Shown: piece after piece, positions 16,695 to 24,533 of the stretch
How the letters are laid out: each line of letters begins with the position of its first letter
Position numbering within the stretch: position 1 is the stretch's first letter
Origin: CAVSUR01 sp963731285
GTDB taxonomy: Bacteria > Actinomycetota > Actinomycetes > Streptosporangiales > Streptosporangiaceae
Direction: 5' to 3'
Length of the DNA: 64,000 nt
Assembly: GCA_963731285.1 (NCBI GenBank)
Contig: CAVSUR010000014.1
Location: 310,001-374,000 of the forward strand
The notes under the pieces: model-generated
The model's input: the letters and a program-made list of their open reading frames with translations, nothing else
Databases searched by the model: none
What the model was told of the DNA's origin: nothing
Made by a program: the position numbers and the translations under genes

Positions 16695-16800
16695 TCGATA
16701 CCCCGGCCCGCCCGATACCCCGGCCCGCCCGCCCGATACCCCGGCCCGCCCGATACCCCGGCCCGCCCGATACCCCGGCCCGCCCGATATCCCGGCCCGC
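16695..16800. repeat. six copies of a 17-bp tandem repeat
   Basis: The unit CCGATACCCCGGCCCGC is repeated six times head to tail; the first copy has one change, the sixth has one change, and a 4-nt insertion separates copies two and three. It fills the gap between DUF1116 and aldehyde dehydrogenase. It has no spacers and so is not a CRISPR. It may be a slippage-prone spacer that affects read-through between the two genes. Confidence 0.85.
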
Positions 16801-16842
16801 CCGGCCGTGGACGCCCGCCGGCCTGCCCGGGGGCGGTCGGGC

Positions 16843-18252
16843 CTAGCCGGGCGGGCCGGCTGCGGCCGCCGACCGCGCGAGCTCGTGCAGCGCCGCCGGG
16901 AAGATCTCGGCCGGGGGAGTAACCAGCCCGGCGCCGACCTGCCCGGTCCCGGCCACCTTGCCCGCCATGCCGGTGTTGATCTGCGGCAGGATTCCGGTGC
17001 GGGCCACCCGGGTCACGTCGATCCCGGCCGGGGTGCCACGGAAGTCCAGGGCCGGAATGCTGAACTGCGGGTGCTCGGCCAGCGTGATCTCGTACATGCG
17101 CCGGGTGGTGGCCATCGCGTCGGCGACGGTGCCGCCGACGAACGCCGCGATGGCCGGGGCCGCGGCCATGGCGAAGCCGCCCAGGCCCGCCGTTTCGGTG
17201 ATCGCCGAGTCCCCGATGTCGGGATTCGCGTCGCCGGGACCATAACCGCCCAGGAACAGGCCGTCCGGCGTCCGGGCCGGCGCGGTGAACCACTGGCTGC
17301 CCGTGCCCGACACCTGGATGCCGAAATCGGTGCCGTTCCTGGCCATCGCCACCACCATCGTCGAGCCGGGGATGTCACGGGCGGCGTCGAGGGCCAGCTT
17401 GCAGGCCGGCATCGCCAGATTGAGGAAGAAGTGGTCGTTGCCGCCGATGAAAGCGGCCGCCCTGGCCACTTCCGCGGCCGGGAAGCCAGACTCGATCAGG
17501 GCCGGCAGCAGGTCGCGCAGGAACATCAGCGTGCCGGTCCGGTTGCGGTTGTGCGCCTCATCGCCCATCTGCACCATCTGAGCCAGGATCGCGGTTATGT
17601 CCACCGGCCCGCGCGCGCGCAGGCCTGCTTGCAGCAGCGGCGCGAGCCCGGCGGACATCCAGCGCAACCGGGCGATCACCTCAGGGGAGTAGGCGCCGTA
17701 GCGCAGCACCTTGCCGAGGCCCTCGTTCAGCGGGCAGTACGCCCGCTTCCCCGTAACGGGGTCTTCGAGGACGAAGACCCACATGGACGGCGAGACCACG
17801 CCGGCCATCGGGCCCACCGCGCCGCGGGCATGGCAGGGCGACAGCTCGAGCCCGCCCCGCCCGGCCAGGCCGGCCGCGGCATCCGGGTCGGCCGCCAGGC
17901 CCTCGAGCACCGCGGCACCCATCAGCGCGCCGCGCAGCGGGCCGGAGGCCCGGTCCCAGCTGACCGGCGGCCCGGCGTGCAGGAACTCGCCAGGCCGCAG
18001 GCGGAGCGCCGCGCTCGCGGGCAGCACATCGACCAGCTGCGCCCGGACCGCCAGCATCCGGGCCGCGGCCTGCGCGTTGGCCTGCGTCCGGCGCGGGTCG
18101 GCCAGGACAGTGACCAGGCCCGCGCCGACCCCGGGCATCGGGGGTGCCCAGTCGACCCTGGTAACCCGCGCGCCCTGCTGCTCGGCGGCGTCGGCGAGCA
18201 GGCTGATCCCGGCGGTGATCAGGTGCGGCTCGCCGCGCAGCAGCCCGGTCAT
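16843..18252 (-). CDS. DUF1116 protein (AllG/YlbE-like, oxamate carbamoyltransferase subunit family)
   Basis: A 469-residue DUF1116 protein. In Escherichia coli the DUF1116 protein YlbE (AllG) acts with FdrA and YlbF as oxamate carbamoyltransferase, transferring the carbamoyl group to phosphate during allantoin breakdown. Conserved segments include VDWAPP, SPMWVF-type SPSMWVFVLEDP, QMGDEAHNRNRTGTLMFLR (about 240), FIGGNDHFFLNL and FGIQVSGTGSQWF, with a C-terminal domain ending RTGILPQINTGMAGK. The ATG overlaps the fdrA stop by 4 nt, which shows co-translation. The third subunit (DUF2877) is absent here. Substrate here is unknown; neighbours suggest a ureido or carbamoyl compound. Confidence 0.87.
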   Translation of the reverse strand: MTGLLRGEPHLITAGISLLADAAEQQGARVTRVDWAPPMPGVGAGLVTVLADPRRTQANAQAAARMLAVRAQLVDVLPASAALRLRPGEFLHAGPPVSWDRASGPLRGALMGAAVLEGLAADPDAAAGLAGRGGLELSPCHARGAVGPMAGVVSPSMWVFVLEDPVTGKRAYCPLNEGLGKVLRYGAYSPEVIARLRWMSAGLAPLLQAGLRARGPVDITAILAQMVQMGDEAHNRNRTGTLMFLRDLLPALIESGFPAAEVARAAAFIGGNDHFFLNLAMPACKLALDAARDIPGSTMVVAMARNGTDFGIQVSGTGSQWFTAPARTPDGLFLGGYGPGDANPDIGDSAITETAGLGGFAMAAAPAIAAFVGGTVADAMATTRRMYEITLAEHPQFSIPALDFRGTPAGIDVTRVARTGILPQINTGMAGKVAGTGQVGAGLVTPPAEIFPAALHELARSAAAAGPPG

Positions 18253-19798
18253 GCCGGGCGGCCACTGGCTGGGCCAGCATTGGCTGGGCCGGCGATGGCC
18301 GTGCACGCGAACCGGACGGCCGCCGCGTTGGACGCGAAGACATCGGCCCCCGCGCCCTGCAGGGCCTGCGCCTGCCGGGCCAGCCCCTGCGGGTCGGCGG
18401 CGGCCCCGATCAGGGTCACCGCCACCGGCACCCCGCGGCGCGCGCGGGCGGCGGCGATCGCCGGGCCTAGCTCGGCGGCCGGGTCGGGATGCGCGGCGTG
18501 GCCGAGCACCACGTCCAGCAGGATGACGGCGGTAGCGGGATCCTCCGCTTCGGCGGCGAGGCGCTCCAGCCGCAGCGACTGGTCGATCATCGGGTGCGGG
18601 CGGGCGGCGGTGAGCTCGTCGTCGCCAAAGTCGATCATCACATGGCCGTCGGCCACGGCGCGCGGGCCGAGGTGCCAGTCCGGCCGCAGTGGCACGTTTG
18701 ACCGGATCGGGCCCAGCCGCTCGCTGGCGATGATCATCGCCTCCTCGCACAGCGTGCCGCCGGCGAACAGGCCGCGCAGCACCCCGGGCCGCGGTGCCGG
18801 GGACATCGGCGGGCCGGCCGGCCCGCGGCCTCGCCCGCCCGCGGCGCGCTCGCGGCCGCCGGCCACTGCGGCCACGGCGGGACCGGCCTGCCCAGCCTGC
18901 CCAGCGCCGCCTCGGTCGCGGCGGTGAGGTCGGGCTCGCCCGGGCCGACGAGGGCGAAGAGCACGGGCGTGGCCAGGGCCGCCGCGAACTTGCGCAGGTC
19001 CGCGGCGACTTGCGGGTCCGGCGGCTTGGACACGACCACGATGAGCTCGGTCGCCGGGTCGCCGTCCAGCGCGGCGAGCGCGGCCCGGGCCGACCTGCCG
19101 CCCACGGCCGCGGACAGGTCCCGGCCGCCGACGCCGAGCGCGGCGCTCACTCCGACGCCGGCCGCGTCCAGCAGGCACAGCACCTGCTGTGCGCCCGTGC
19201 CGGAGGCGGCGACCAGCCCGGCCGTCCCGGTGCGGAGCGTATGCGAGAAGCCGAGGCCGACACCGCCGACGATGGCCGTGCCGCAGTCCGGCCCCATCAC
19301 CAGCAGACCGCGCCGCGCCGCGACCTCTTTCAGCAGGATCTCCTGCTGCACCGGCACGTTGTCGGAAAAGATCATGACGTCACAGCCGGCCTCGAGCGCG
19401 TCCATCGCCTCGGCGAACGCGTGCCGTCCCGGCACCGAGACCAGCGTCAGCCCAGGCCCGCTCGCCCGGACCGCCGTTGCGGTCGTGCGCGGCGCCGACG
19501 GCGCGACCGCGCCACCAGCTGGCGATGGACGCGCTGTCAGGGCAGCCTCGACAGCGGCCAGCGCGTCCGCCAGCGCGGGGTCATCGCTGGCGCGGACGGC
19601 GACGATCAGGTCGTTGTGGCCCGCCTGCGCCGGCGCGCGGAAGCCCATCTCGGCCAGCAGCCCGAGGTTCAGCTCGGTAGCCATGGCGACCAGCGCAGCC
19701 TGCACGCCGGCGACCTTCTGCACATCCGCGCTGACCTGCATCAGGGTCACCGAGTCGGCATACGCGCCCGGCCGGGCCTCGACATGCTCCGCGCTCAC
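18249..19798 (-). pseudogene. fdrA: FdrA-like acyl-CoA synthetase/carbamoyltransferase subunit, frameshifted
   Basis: FdrA resembles succinyl-CoA synthetase alpha and is a subunit of oxamate carbamoyltransferase. The first part (GTG start at MSAEHVEARPGAYADSVTLM to about base 18840) holds the CoA-binding domain: VMIFSDNVPVQQEILLKE, LLVMGPDCGTAIVGGVGLG. The rest is one frame back: GVLRGLFAGGTLCEEAMIIA, then MIDFGDDELTAARPHPMID and VILLDVVLGHAAHPDP. A one-base deletion in the Ala/Arg-rich linker (about 18810-18850) explains it. Alternatively an ATG at 18806 could start the second part as a separate subunit, but no ribosome site precedes it. Nothing else is damaged, so a sequencing indel is possible. 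Confidence 0.78.
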
Positions 19799-19967
19799 GC
19801 CGATCGCCCCGGCCGGCCCCGCCCCGCTGCCCGTACCGTCTCATGACACCAGAACCCTAGTGAGAGCTGTCCCGCATGCCAAGATCCGCCCGCCGCCGGG
19901 CCGGCCGCCCCACGCGGGCCCGGCCGCCGGCCGCCCGTCCGGCTGCGCGCACCCGGTGGTTGCGGCA

Positions 19968-20007
19968 CCCATAGGCACCAGACCCCATGGGCGCGGCACC
20001 CATGGGG
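19968..20007. promoter_or_regulatory. repeated CCCATGGG palindromes between divergent operons
   Basis: CCCCATGGG (19983-19991) and CCCATGGGG (19999-20007) form a perfect inverted repeat, each containing the palindrome CCCATGGG; an imperfect copy CCCATAGG sits at 19968. GGCACCCAT recurs as a direct repeat. They lie in the 300-nt gap between the divergent fdrA and molybdenum-hydroxylase operons. No regulator gene is adjacent. Confidence 0.45.
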
Positions 20008-20099
20008 TTACCGGCCAGGTGAACATGGCCGGGCTGCTGCGCGGTGGCCGTCGGGGCGGCGTACCGTCGCCCTATGGAAATCGCGGGCGGCAGCAGCCG

Positions 20100-20984
20100 G
20101 TGAAGCCGGCCCCGCTGCGTTACTCGCGGCCCGGATCGGTGGCTGAGGCGCTGACTACCCTGGCGTCGGCCGGCCCAGGCGGGAAGGTGCTCGCGGGCGG
20201 CCAGTCGCTGGTGCCCCTGCTGTCCATGCGGCTGGCTGAGCCGGGCCGGCTGGTGGACATCAACCGCCTGACCGAGCTCCGCTACATCCGGGTCGAGGAT
20301 GGCCAGGTGCGGGTGGGAGCGCTGGCGCGGCACGCCGAGGTGCTGGCCAGCCCGGCCGCGCTCGCCGCCCAGCCGTTGCTGGCGCAGGCGCTCCGGTTCG
20401 TCGCCCACGCGGCCATCCGCAACCGGGGCACGACGGTCGGCAGTATCGTGCACGCCGACCCGGCCGCGGAGCTGCCCGCGGTGCTGGCGCTGCTGGGCGG
20501 GTCGGTGCGGGTGGCACGGGCCAGCGGCGAGCGGGTGATCCCGGCGGGCGAGTTCTTCCTCGGGCCGCTGGAATCGGCGGTGCGATCCGGGGAGCTGGCC
20601 ACCGAGGCCATCTTCCCCGTGCTGCCGCGGGCCGCGGGCACCGGCTTCGCCGAGGTGAGCAGGAGGCGCGGCGATTACGCGGTGTGCGGCGTGGCGGCCG
20701 TCGTCCAGCTGGCCGCCGGCGGCCGGGTTACCGCGGCGCGCGCTTCGTACCTGTCGGTCGGGCCGAGCCCGGTGGTCCTCGATCTCACCGATGCGGTCGC
20801 CGGCGGCCCGGCCGGCGGCCCCCGCTTCCGCGCCGCCGCGGAGCTGGCCCGCCGCCGGGTCGATCCCGAGCCCGACGTGCACGCCACCGCCGGCTACCGG
20901 AGGCACCTGGCCGGGGTCCTCACCGAGCGGGTGCTGGCGCAGGCCTTCGATGAGGCCGCGAAACGGGAAGCCGATGGCTCATGA
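20100..20984 (+). CDS. molybdenum hydroxylase FAD-binding medium subunit (CoxM/XdhB type)
   Basis: A 294-residue FAD subunit that relays electrons from the 2Fe-2S subunit of a xanthine-dehydrogenase-family enzyme. It opens KPAPLRYSRPGSVAEALTTL, with the FAD loop KVLAGGQSLVPLLSMRLA (about 35-52) and the second FAD motif NRGTTVGSIVHADPAAELPA (about 105), where most homologues have TIGGS. The CO-dehydrogenase flavoprotein C-terminal domain follows. The GTG start is chosen from family length; the ribosome site is weak. It overlaps the next gene by ATGA. The gene order M-S-L-G matches CO-dehydrogenase-like operons. Confidence 0.9.
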   Translation: MKPAPLRYSRPGSVAEALTTLASAGPGGKVLAGGQSLVPLLSMRLAEPGRLVDINRLTELRYIRVEDGQVRVGALARHAEVLASPAALAAQPLLAQALRFVAHAAIRNRGTTVGSIVHADPAAELPAVLALLGGSVRVARASGERVIPAGEFFLGPLESAVRSGELATEAIFPVLPRAAGTGFAEVSRRRGDYAVCGVAAVVQLAAGGRVTAARASYLSVGPSPVVLDLTDAVAGGPAGGPRFRAAAELARRRVDPEPDVHATAGYRRHLAGVLTERVLAQAFDEAAKREADGS

Positions 20985-21490
20985 CCAGTGCTGAGGAGGA
21001 GCTGCACGAGGTGCGGCTGACCATTAACGGCGCTGCGCACCTGGTCCGGGTTCCGGCCCGGCGGCTGCTGTCGGACTGCATCCGCCATGATCTGCGGCTG
21101 ACCGGGACCCACGTGGGGTGCGAGCACGGCGTCTGCGGCGCGTGCACCATCCTGCTCGACGGCCTCCCGGTCCGCTCGTGCCTGCTGCTCGCGGTCTCCG
21201 CGGACGGCGCGCAGATCACCACCGTGGAAGGGCTGGCCGACGCGGACGGCACGCTGTCCCCGGTGCAGCAGGCCTTCGCCGACTGCCATGGCCTGCAGTG
21301 CGGCTTCTGCACGCCCGGCTTCCTCACCACCGTCACGGCCGGGCTGCGGGCGGACCCCGACCCGGGCGAGCAGCAGGCCAGGGAGATGATCGGCGGGAAC
21401 CTGTGCCGGTGCACCGGATACCAGAACATCGTCGCGTCGGTGCTCCGGGCCGCGCAGATCCGGCGCGAGCGGGAAACGGGGCGCGGATGA
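20981..21490 (+). CDS. molybdenum hydroxylase 2Fe-2S small subunit (CoxS/XdhC type)
   Basis: A 169-residue iron-sulfur subunit with two 2Fe-2S clusters. The plant-type cluster is bound by CEHGVCGACTILLDG (about residues 47-61) plus a Cys at SCLLLAV. The second cluster has CGFCTPGFL and GNLCRCTGYQNIV. It passes electrons from the Mo centre to the FAD subunit. ATGA overlaps on both sides show tight translational coupling with the M and L subunits. Confidence 0.95.
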   Translation: MTSAEEELHEVRLTINGAAHLVRVPARRLLSDCIRHDLRLTGTHVGCEHGVCGACTILLDGLPVRSCLLLAVSADGAQITTVEGLADADGTLSPVQQAFADCHGLQCGFCTPGFLTTVTAGLRADPDPGEQQAREMIGGNLCRCTGYQNIVASVLRAAQIRRERETGRG

Positions 21491-23871
21491 GCTCGCTGTT
21501 CGGTGCCAGCGTCCAGCGGGTCGAGGACGACAGGCTGGTCCGTGGTCGTGGCGCCTACCTCGACGACCTGGGCGCGGACGCCCTGGCGTGCGCGTTCGTG
21601 CGCAGCCCGCACGCGCACGCGCGGGTGGCTGATGTCGATGTCGGCGGCGCGCTCGACGTCCCCGGGCTGGTGGCGATCTACACCTACGAGGACCTGCCGG
21701 ACCGTGTCGCCGAGCCGCTGCCGCTGCTGATCCCGCATCCGTCGCTCACCCACGGCCGGACGCCCCACCCGCTGGCCCGCGACGAGGTGAACCACGTCGG
21801 CGAGCCGGTGGTGATGGTGGTCGCCCGCGACCGGTACCTGGCCGAGGACGCGGCCGCCCGGATCATGGTGAGCTATCAGCCGCTGCCCCCCGTCGTTGGC
21901 CTGGACGCGGCCCGCGCGGCGCAGCATCTGGTGCACGCCGACGTTCCCGGCAACGTGGCCGGCCACGCCGTCCAGGCCAGTGGCGACGCGGCGGCGGCGA
22001 TCGCCGCCGCACCGCACGTGCTCGAGCTTGACTTCGCGATCGAGCGCTCGGCGTCGACACCGCTGGAAGGACGGGGCGTGCTGGCCCGGTGGGACGCGCA
22101 GGCAGGCCGGCTGCGGATCTGGACCTCCACCCAGACCTCGACGGGCGTGCGGGCCGCCGTGGCGGCCAAGCTGGGCCTGGCGCTGACCGATGTCGACGTG
22201 ACCGCCCCGGACATCGGTGGCGGCTTCGGGGTCAAGATCATGCACCCGTGGCCGGAGGAAGTGCTCGTGCCCTGGGCGGCGCGGCTGCTCGGCCAGCCCG
22301 TCAAGTTCACCGAGGACCGGCGGGAGCACTTCATCGCCAGCGCGCACGAGCGCGCTCAGCAGCATCACGTCCGGGCCGGTTTCGACGACGAAGGCCGGAT
22401 CCTCGGCCTCGACGTCCGGTTCTGGCATGACAACGGCGCCTACATCCCCTACGGACTGATCGTCCCCATCGTTACCTCGACCCAGCTGCTCGGCCCCTAC
22501 AAGCCGGGCGCCTACCGGGTCGAGTTCGACTCGCTCTACACCAACACTGTGCTGGTCACCCCCTACCGGGGCGCCGGGCGCCCGCAGGGCGCCTTCGTCA
22601 TGGAGCGGACCATGGACGCGATCGCGGCGGCACTGGCACTGGACCGGGCGCTGGTCCGCGAGCGCAACTTCATCCAGCCCGGCGAGATGCCCTACGACCA
22701 GGGACTGATCTTCCAGGACGGGCGGCCGCTCATCTACGACTCCGGCGACTACCCGGCCCTGCTGGTGAAGCTCAAGGACCTGATCGGCTGGGCGGAGTTC
22801 CCCGCATTCGCGCAGGCCGCCCGCGCCGAGGGCCGGCGAGTCGGCATCGGGCTGGCGTGCTACGTCGAGGGCACCGGGGTGGGGCCCTACGAGGGCGGCC
22901 ACGTGGTGGTGGAGACGTCCGGCAAGGTGAAGGTGGCCACCGGGCTGACCACGCAGGGGCAGGGACACCAGACCGTGCTGGGCCAGGTGGTCGCCGACGA
23001 GCTGGGCGTGCCCCTCGCCGACGTCGAGGTGGTGACCGGGGACACCAGGAGGTTCGGCTACGCGGTGGGCACGTTTGCCTCCCGGACCGCCGTCATGAGC
23101 GGCTCCGCGGTCGCGCTGGCCGCCAGGAAGGCCAGGGCCAAGGCGCTGCGGGTGGCAGCGGCGGCGCTGGAGGTCTCGGCCGACGACCTGGAGATCGTCG
23201 ATGGGATGGTCCAGGTCAAGGGCGACCCGGCGAGCGGGATCGGGCTCGGCACCGTCGCGGTGCTGTCCAACCCGCTGCGGTACGCCTTCGACGACGCCGC
23301 CCAGGCGGCCACCCAGTTCGCCGGCGGGGACGTCAGCCAGCCCCCGGTAGCAGCGGACGACGAGCCGGGCATCGAGGGGCGCGCCTATTTCTCCCCGGTG
23401 CGCTCCACGTTCGCCAGCGGCATGCACGCGGCGATCGTGGAGACCGACCCGGACACAGCCGAGGTCACGATCCTGCGCTACTGCGTGGTCCACGACTGCG
23501 GCCGCCTGATCAACCCGCAGATCGTGGAAGGGCAGATCCACGGCGGGGTCGCCCAGGGCGTGGGCGGGGCCCTGTACGAGCGGATGGCCTACGACGAGGC
23601 CGGGCAGCTGCTCAACGCATCCTTCATGGATTTCCTGATGCCCTACGTCAGCGAGGTGCCGGAGCGGATCGAGATCGACCACCTGGAGACGCCGTCCCCG
23701 CTGAACCCGCTCGGGATCAAGGGAGCCGGCGAGGCCGGCGTCATCCCGGGCGCTGCCGTCCTCGCCGCCGCCATCGAGGATGCCGAGGGCATCGGCATCA
23801 CGTCCATGCCGCTGTCGCCGTCGGACCTGTTCGAGCTCCGCCGCGCCCATAGCCAGGAGAACCCGTCATGA
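21487..23871 (+). CDS. molybdenum hydroxylase large (Mo-binding) subunit, non-CO-dehydrogenase type
   Basis: A 794-residue molybdopterin-cytosine-dinucleotide-type catalytic subunit that hydroxylates a carbon next to N or O in a ring or aldehyde. It has the aldehyde oxidase a/b hammerhead domain at the N-terminus, then PDIGGGFGVK, TPYRGAGRPQGAFVMER and the C-terminal IKGAGEAGVIPGAAVLAA with the catalytic Glu. True CO dehydrogenases carry AYRCSFR with the Cu-binding Cys at the active-site loop; this protein has YRGAGRP, so it is not a CO dehydrogenase. The Q after GRP replaces the usual E. The linked barbiturase suggests a pyrimidine-like substrate, for example uracil to barbiturate (inference). 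Confidence 0.92.
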   Translation: MSSLFGASVQRVEDDRLVRGRGAYLDDLGADALACAFVRSPHAHARVADVDVGGALDVPGLVAIYTYEDLPDRVAEPLPLLIPHPSLTHGRTPHPLARDEVNHVGEPVVMVVARDRYLAEDAAARIMVSYQPLPPVVGLDAARAAQHLVHADVPGNVAGHAVQASGDAAAAIAAAPHVLELDFAIERSASTPLEGRGVLARWDAQAGRLRIWTSTQTSTGVRAAVAAKLGLALTDVDVTAPDIGGGFGVKIMHPWPEEVLVPWAARLLGQPVKFTEDRREHFIASAHERAQQHHVRAGFDDEGRILGLDVRFWHDNGAYIPYGLIVPIVTSTQLLGPYKPGAYRVEFDSLYTNTVLVTPYRGAGRPQGAFVMERTMDAIAAALALDRALVRERNFIQPGEMPYDQGLIFQDGRPLIYDSGDYPALLVKLKDLIGWAEFPAFAQAARAEGRRVGIGLACYVEGTGVGPYEGGHVVVETSGKVKVATGLTTQGQGHQTVLGQVVADELGVPLADVEVVTGDTRRFGYAVGTFASRTAVMSGSAVALAARKARAKALRVAAAALEVSADDLEIVDGMVQVKGDPASGIGLGTVAVLSNPLRYAFDDAAQAATQFAGGDVSQPPVAADDEPGIEGRAYFSPVRSTFASGMHAAIVETDPDTAEVTILRYCVVHDCGRLINPQIVEGQIHGGVAQGVGGALYERMAYDEAGQLLNASFMDFLMPYVSEVPERIEIDHLETPSPLNPLGIKGAGEAGVIPGAAVLAAAIEDAEGIGITSMPLSPSDLFELRRAHSQENPS

Positions 23872-24509
23872 AGATCAGTGGCGCCGCGACCATGCACGCG
23901 CCGGCCCGCCAGGTGTGGGCGGCGCTGACCGACCCGGCCGTGCTGGCAGCCACCATCCCCGGCTGCGAGCGGCTGGATCCGACCGGGCCGGACAGCTACG
24001 ACCTGACCCTCACCGCCGGAGTGGCGTCCATCCAGGGGACCTACGCCGGCCAGGTCTCGCTGTCGCAGCAGCAGGAGCCCACCTCGTTCCTGCTGACGGC
24101 CAGCGGGTCCGGCGGCCCCGGCACCGTCAGCACCACCGTTCAGGTCCGGCTGGCCGACACCGCAGCCGGGCACACCGAGCTCAGCTACGACGCCGACGCC
24201 GTGATCGGCGGCCTGATCGCCGGGGTGGGTCAGCGGATGCTCGCCAGCGTCGCGAAGCGGATGGCCGGCGAGTTCTTCGGATCCGTGGACGACGTGCTGG
24301 CCGGCCGGGCAGGCGTGGCGCGACCGCAGGCAGCGCGGGCCGGTCCGGGCCAGCAGGAAGCTGCCGCGCCGCCAGGCGGCTACCTCCCGCCAGGCCGGCC
24401 CGCCGCGGCGGCAGCCGGCCCCGGCTTCGGCCGCGGCGTCCTGGTCGGTGCCGCCATCGCGCTGGCCGGGGTGGCCGTGGGCAGCTTGCTGGGGCGGAGA
24501 GCCCGCTGA
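23868..24509 (+). CDS. CoxG-like SRPBCC protein with C-terminal membrane anchor
   Basis: A 213-residue CoxG (CO dehydrogenase subunit G) family protein. The START/SRPBCC fold covers residues 1-145 (MKISGAATMHAPARQVWAAL; TIPGCERLDP; VGQRMLASVAKRMAGEFF), followed by a Pro/Ala-rich linker and a C-terminal hydrophobic segment, GVLVGAAIALAGVAVGSLLG, that probably anchors it to the membrane. CoxG proteins recruit molybdenum hydroxylases to the inner membrane for electron transfer to the respiratory chain. The ATG overlaps the large subunit stop by 4 nt. Confidence 0.9.
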   Translation: MKISGAATMHAPARQVWAALTDPAVLAATIPGCERLDPTGPDSYDLTLTAGVASIQGTYAGQVSLSQQQEPTSFLLTASGSGGPGTVSTTVQVRLADTAAGHTELSYDADAVIGGLIAGVGQRMLASVAKRMAGEFFGSVDDVLAGRAGVARPQAARAGPGQQEAAAPPGGYLPPGRPAAAAAGPGFGRGVLVGAAIALAGVAVGSLLGRRAR

Positions 24510-24533
24510 TGCACCTGGTCACGGCGGCGGCCG

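Noticed and set aside
16695..16800. CRISPR array
   Set aside because: The 17-bp units are contiguous, without unique spacers, and no cas genes are present.
14917..18927. Open frame of 1,336 codons on the plus strand
   Set aside because: It is antisense to aldehyde dehydrogenase, DUF1116 and fdrA; its sequence is Arg/Gly/Asp-rich with no domain. Long antisense frames are normal in DNA of this GC content.
20920..23850. Open frame of 976 codons on the minus strand
   Set aside because: It is antisense to the Mo-hydroxylase subunits, which have clear cofactor motifs; the frame itself has no recognisable fold.
21487..23871. CO dehydrogenase large subunit
   Set aside because: The active-site loop is YRGAGRP and lacks the Cys of AYRCSFR needed for CO oxidation.
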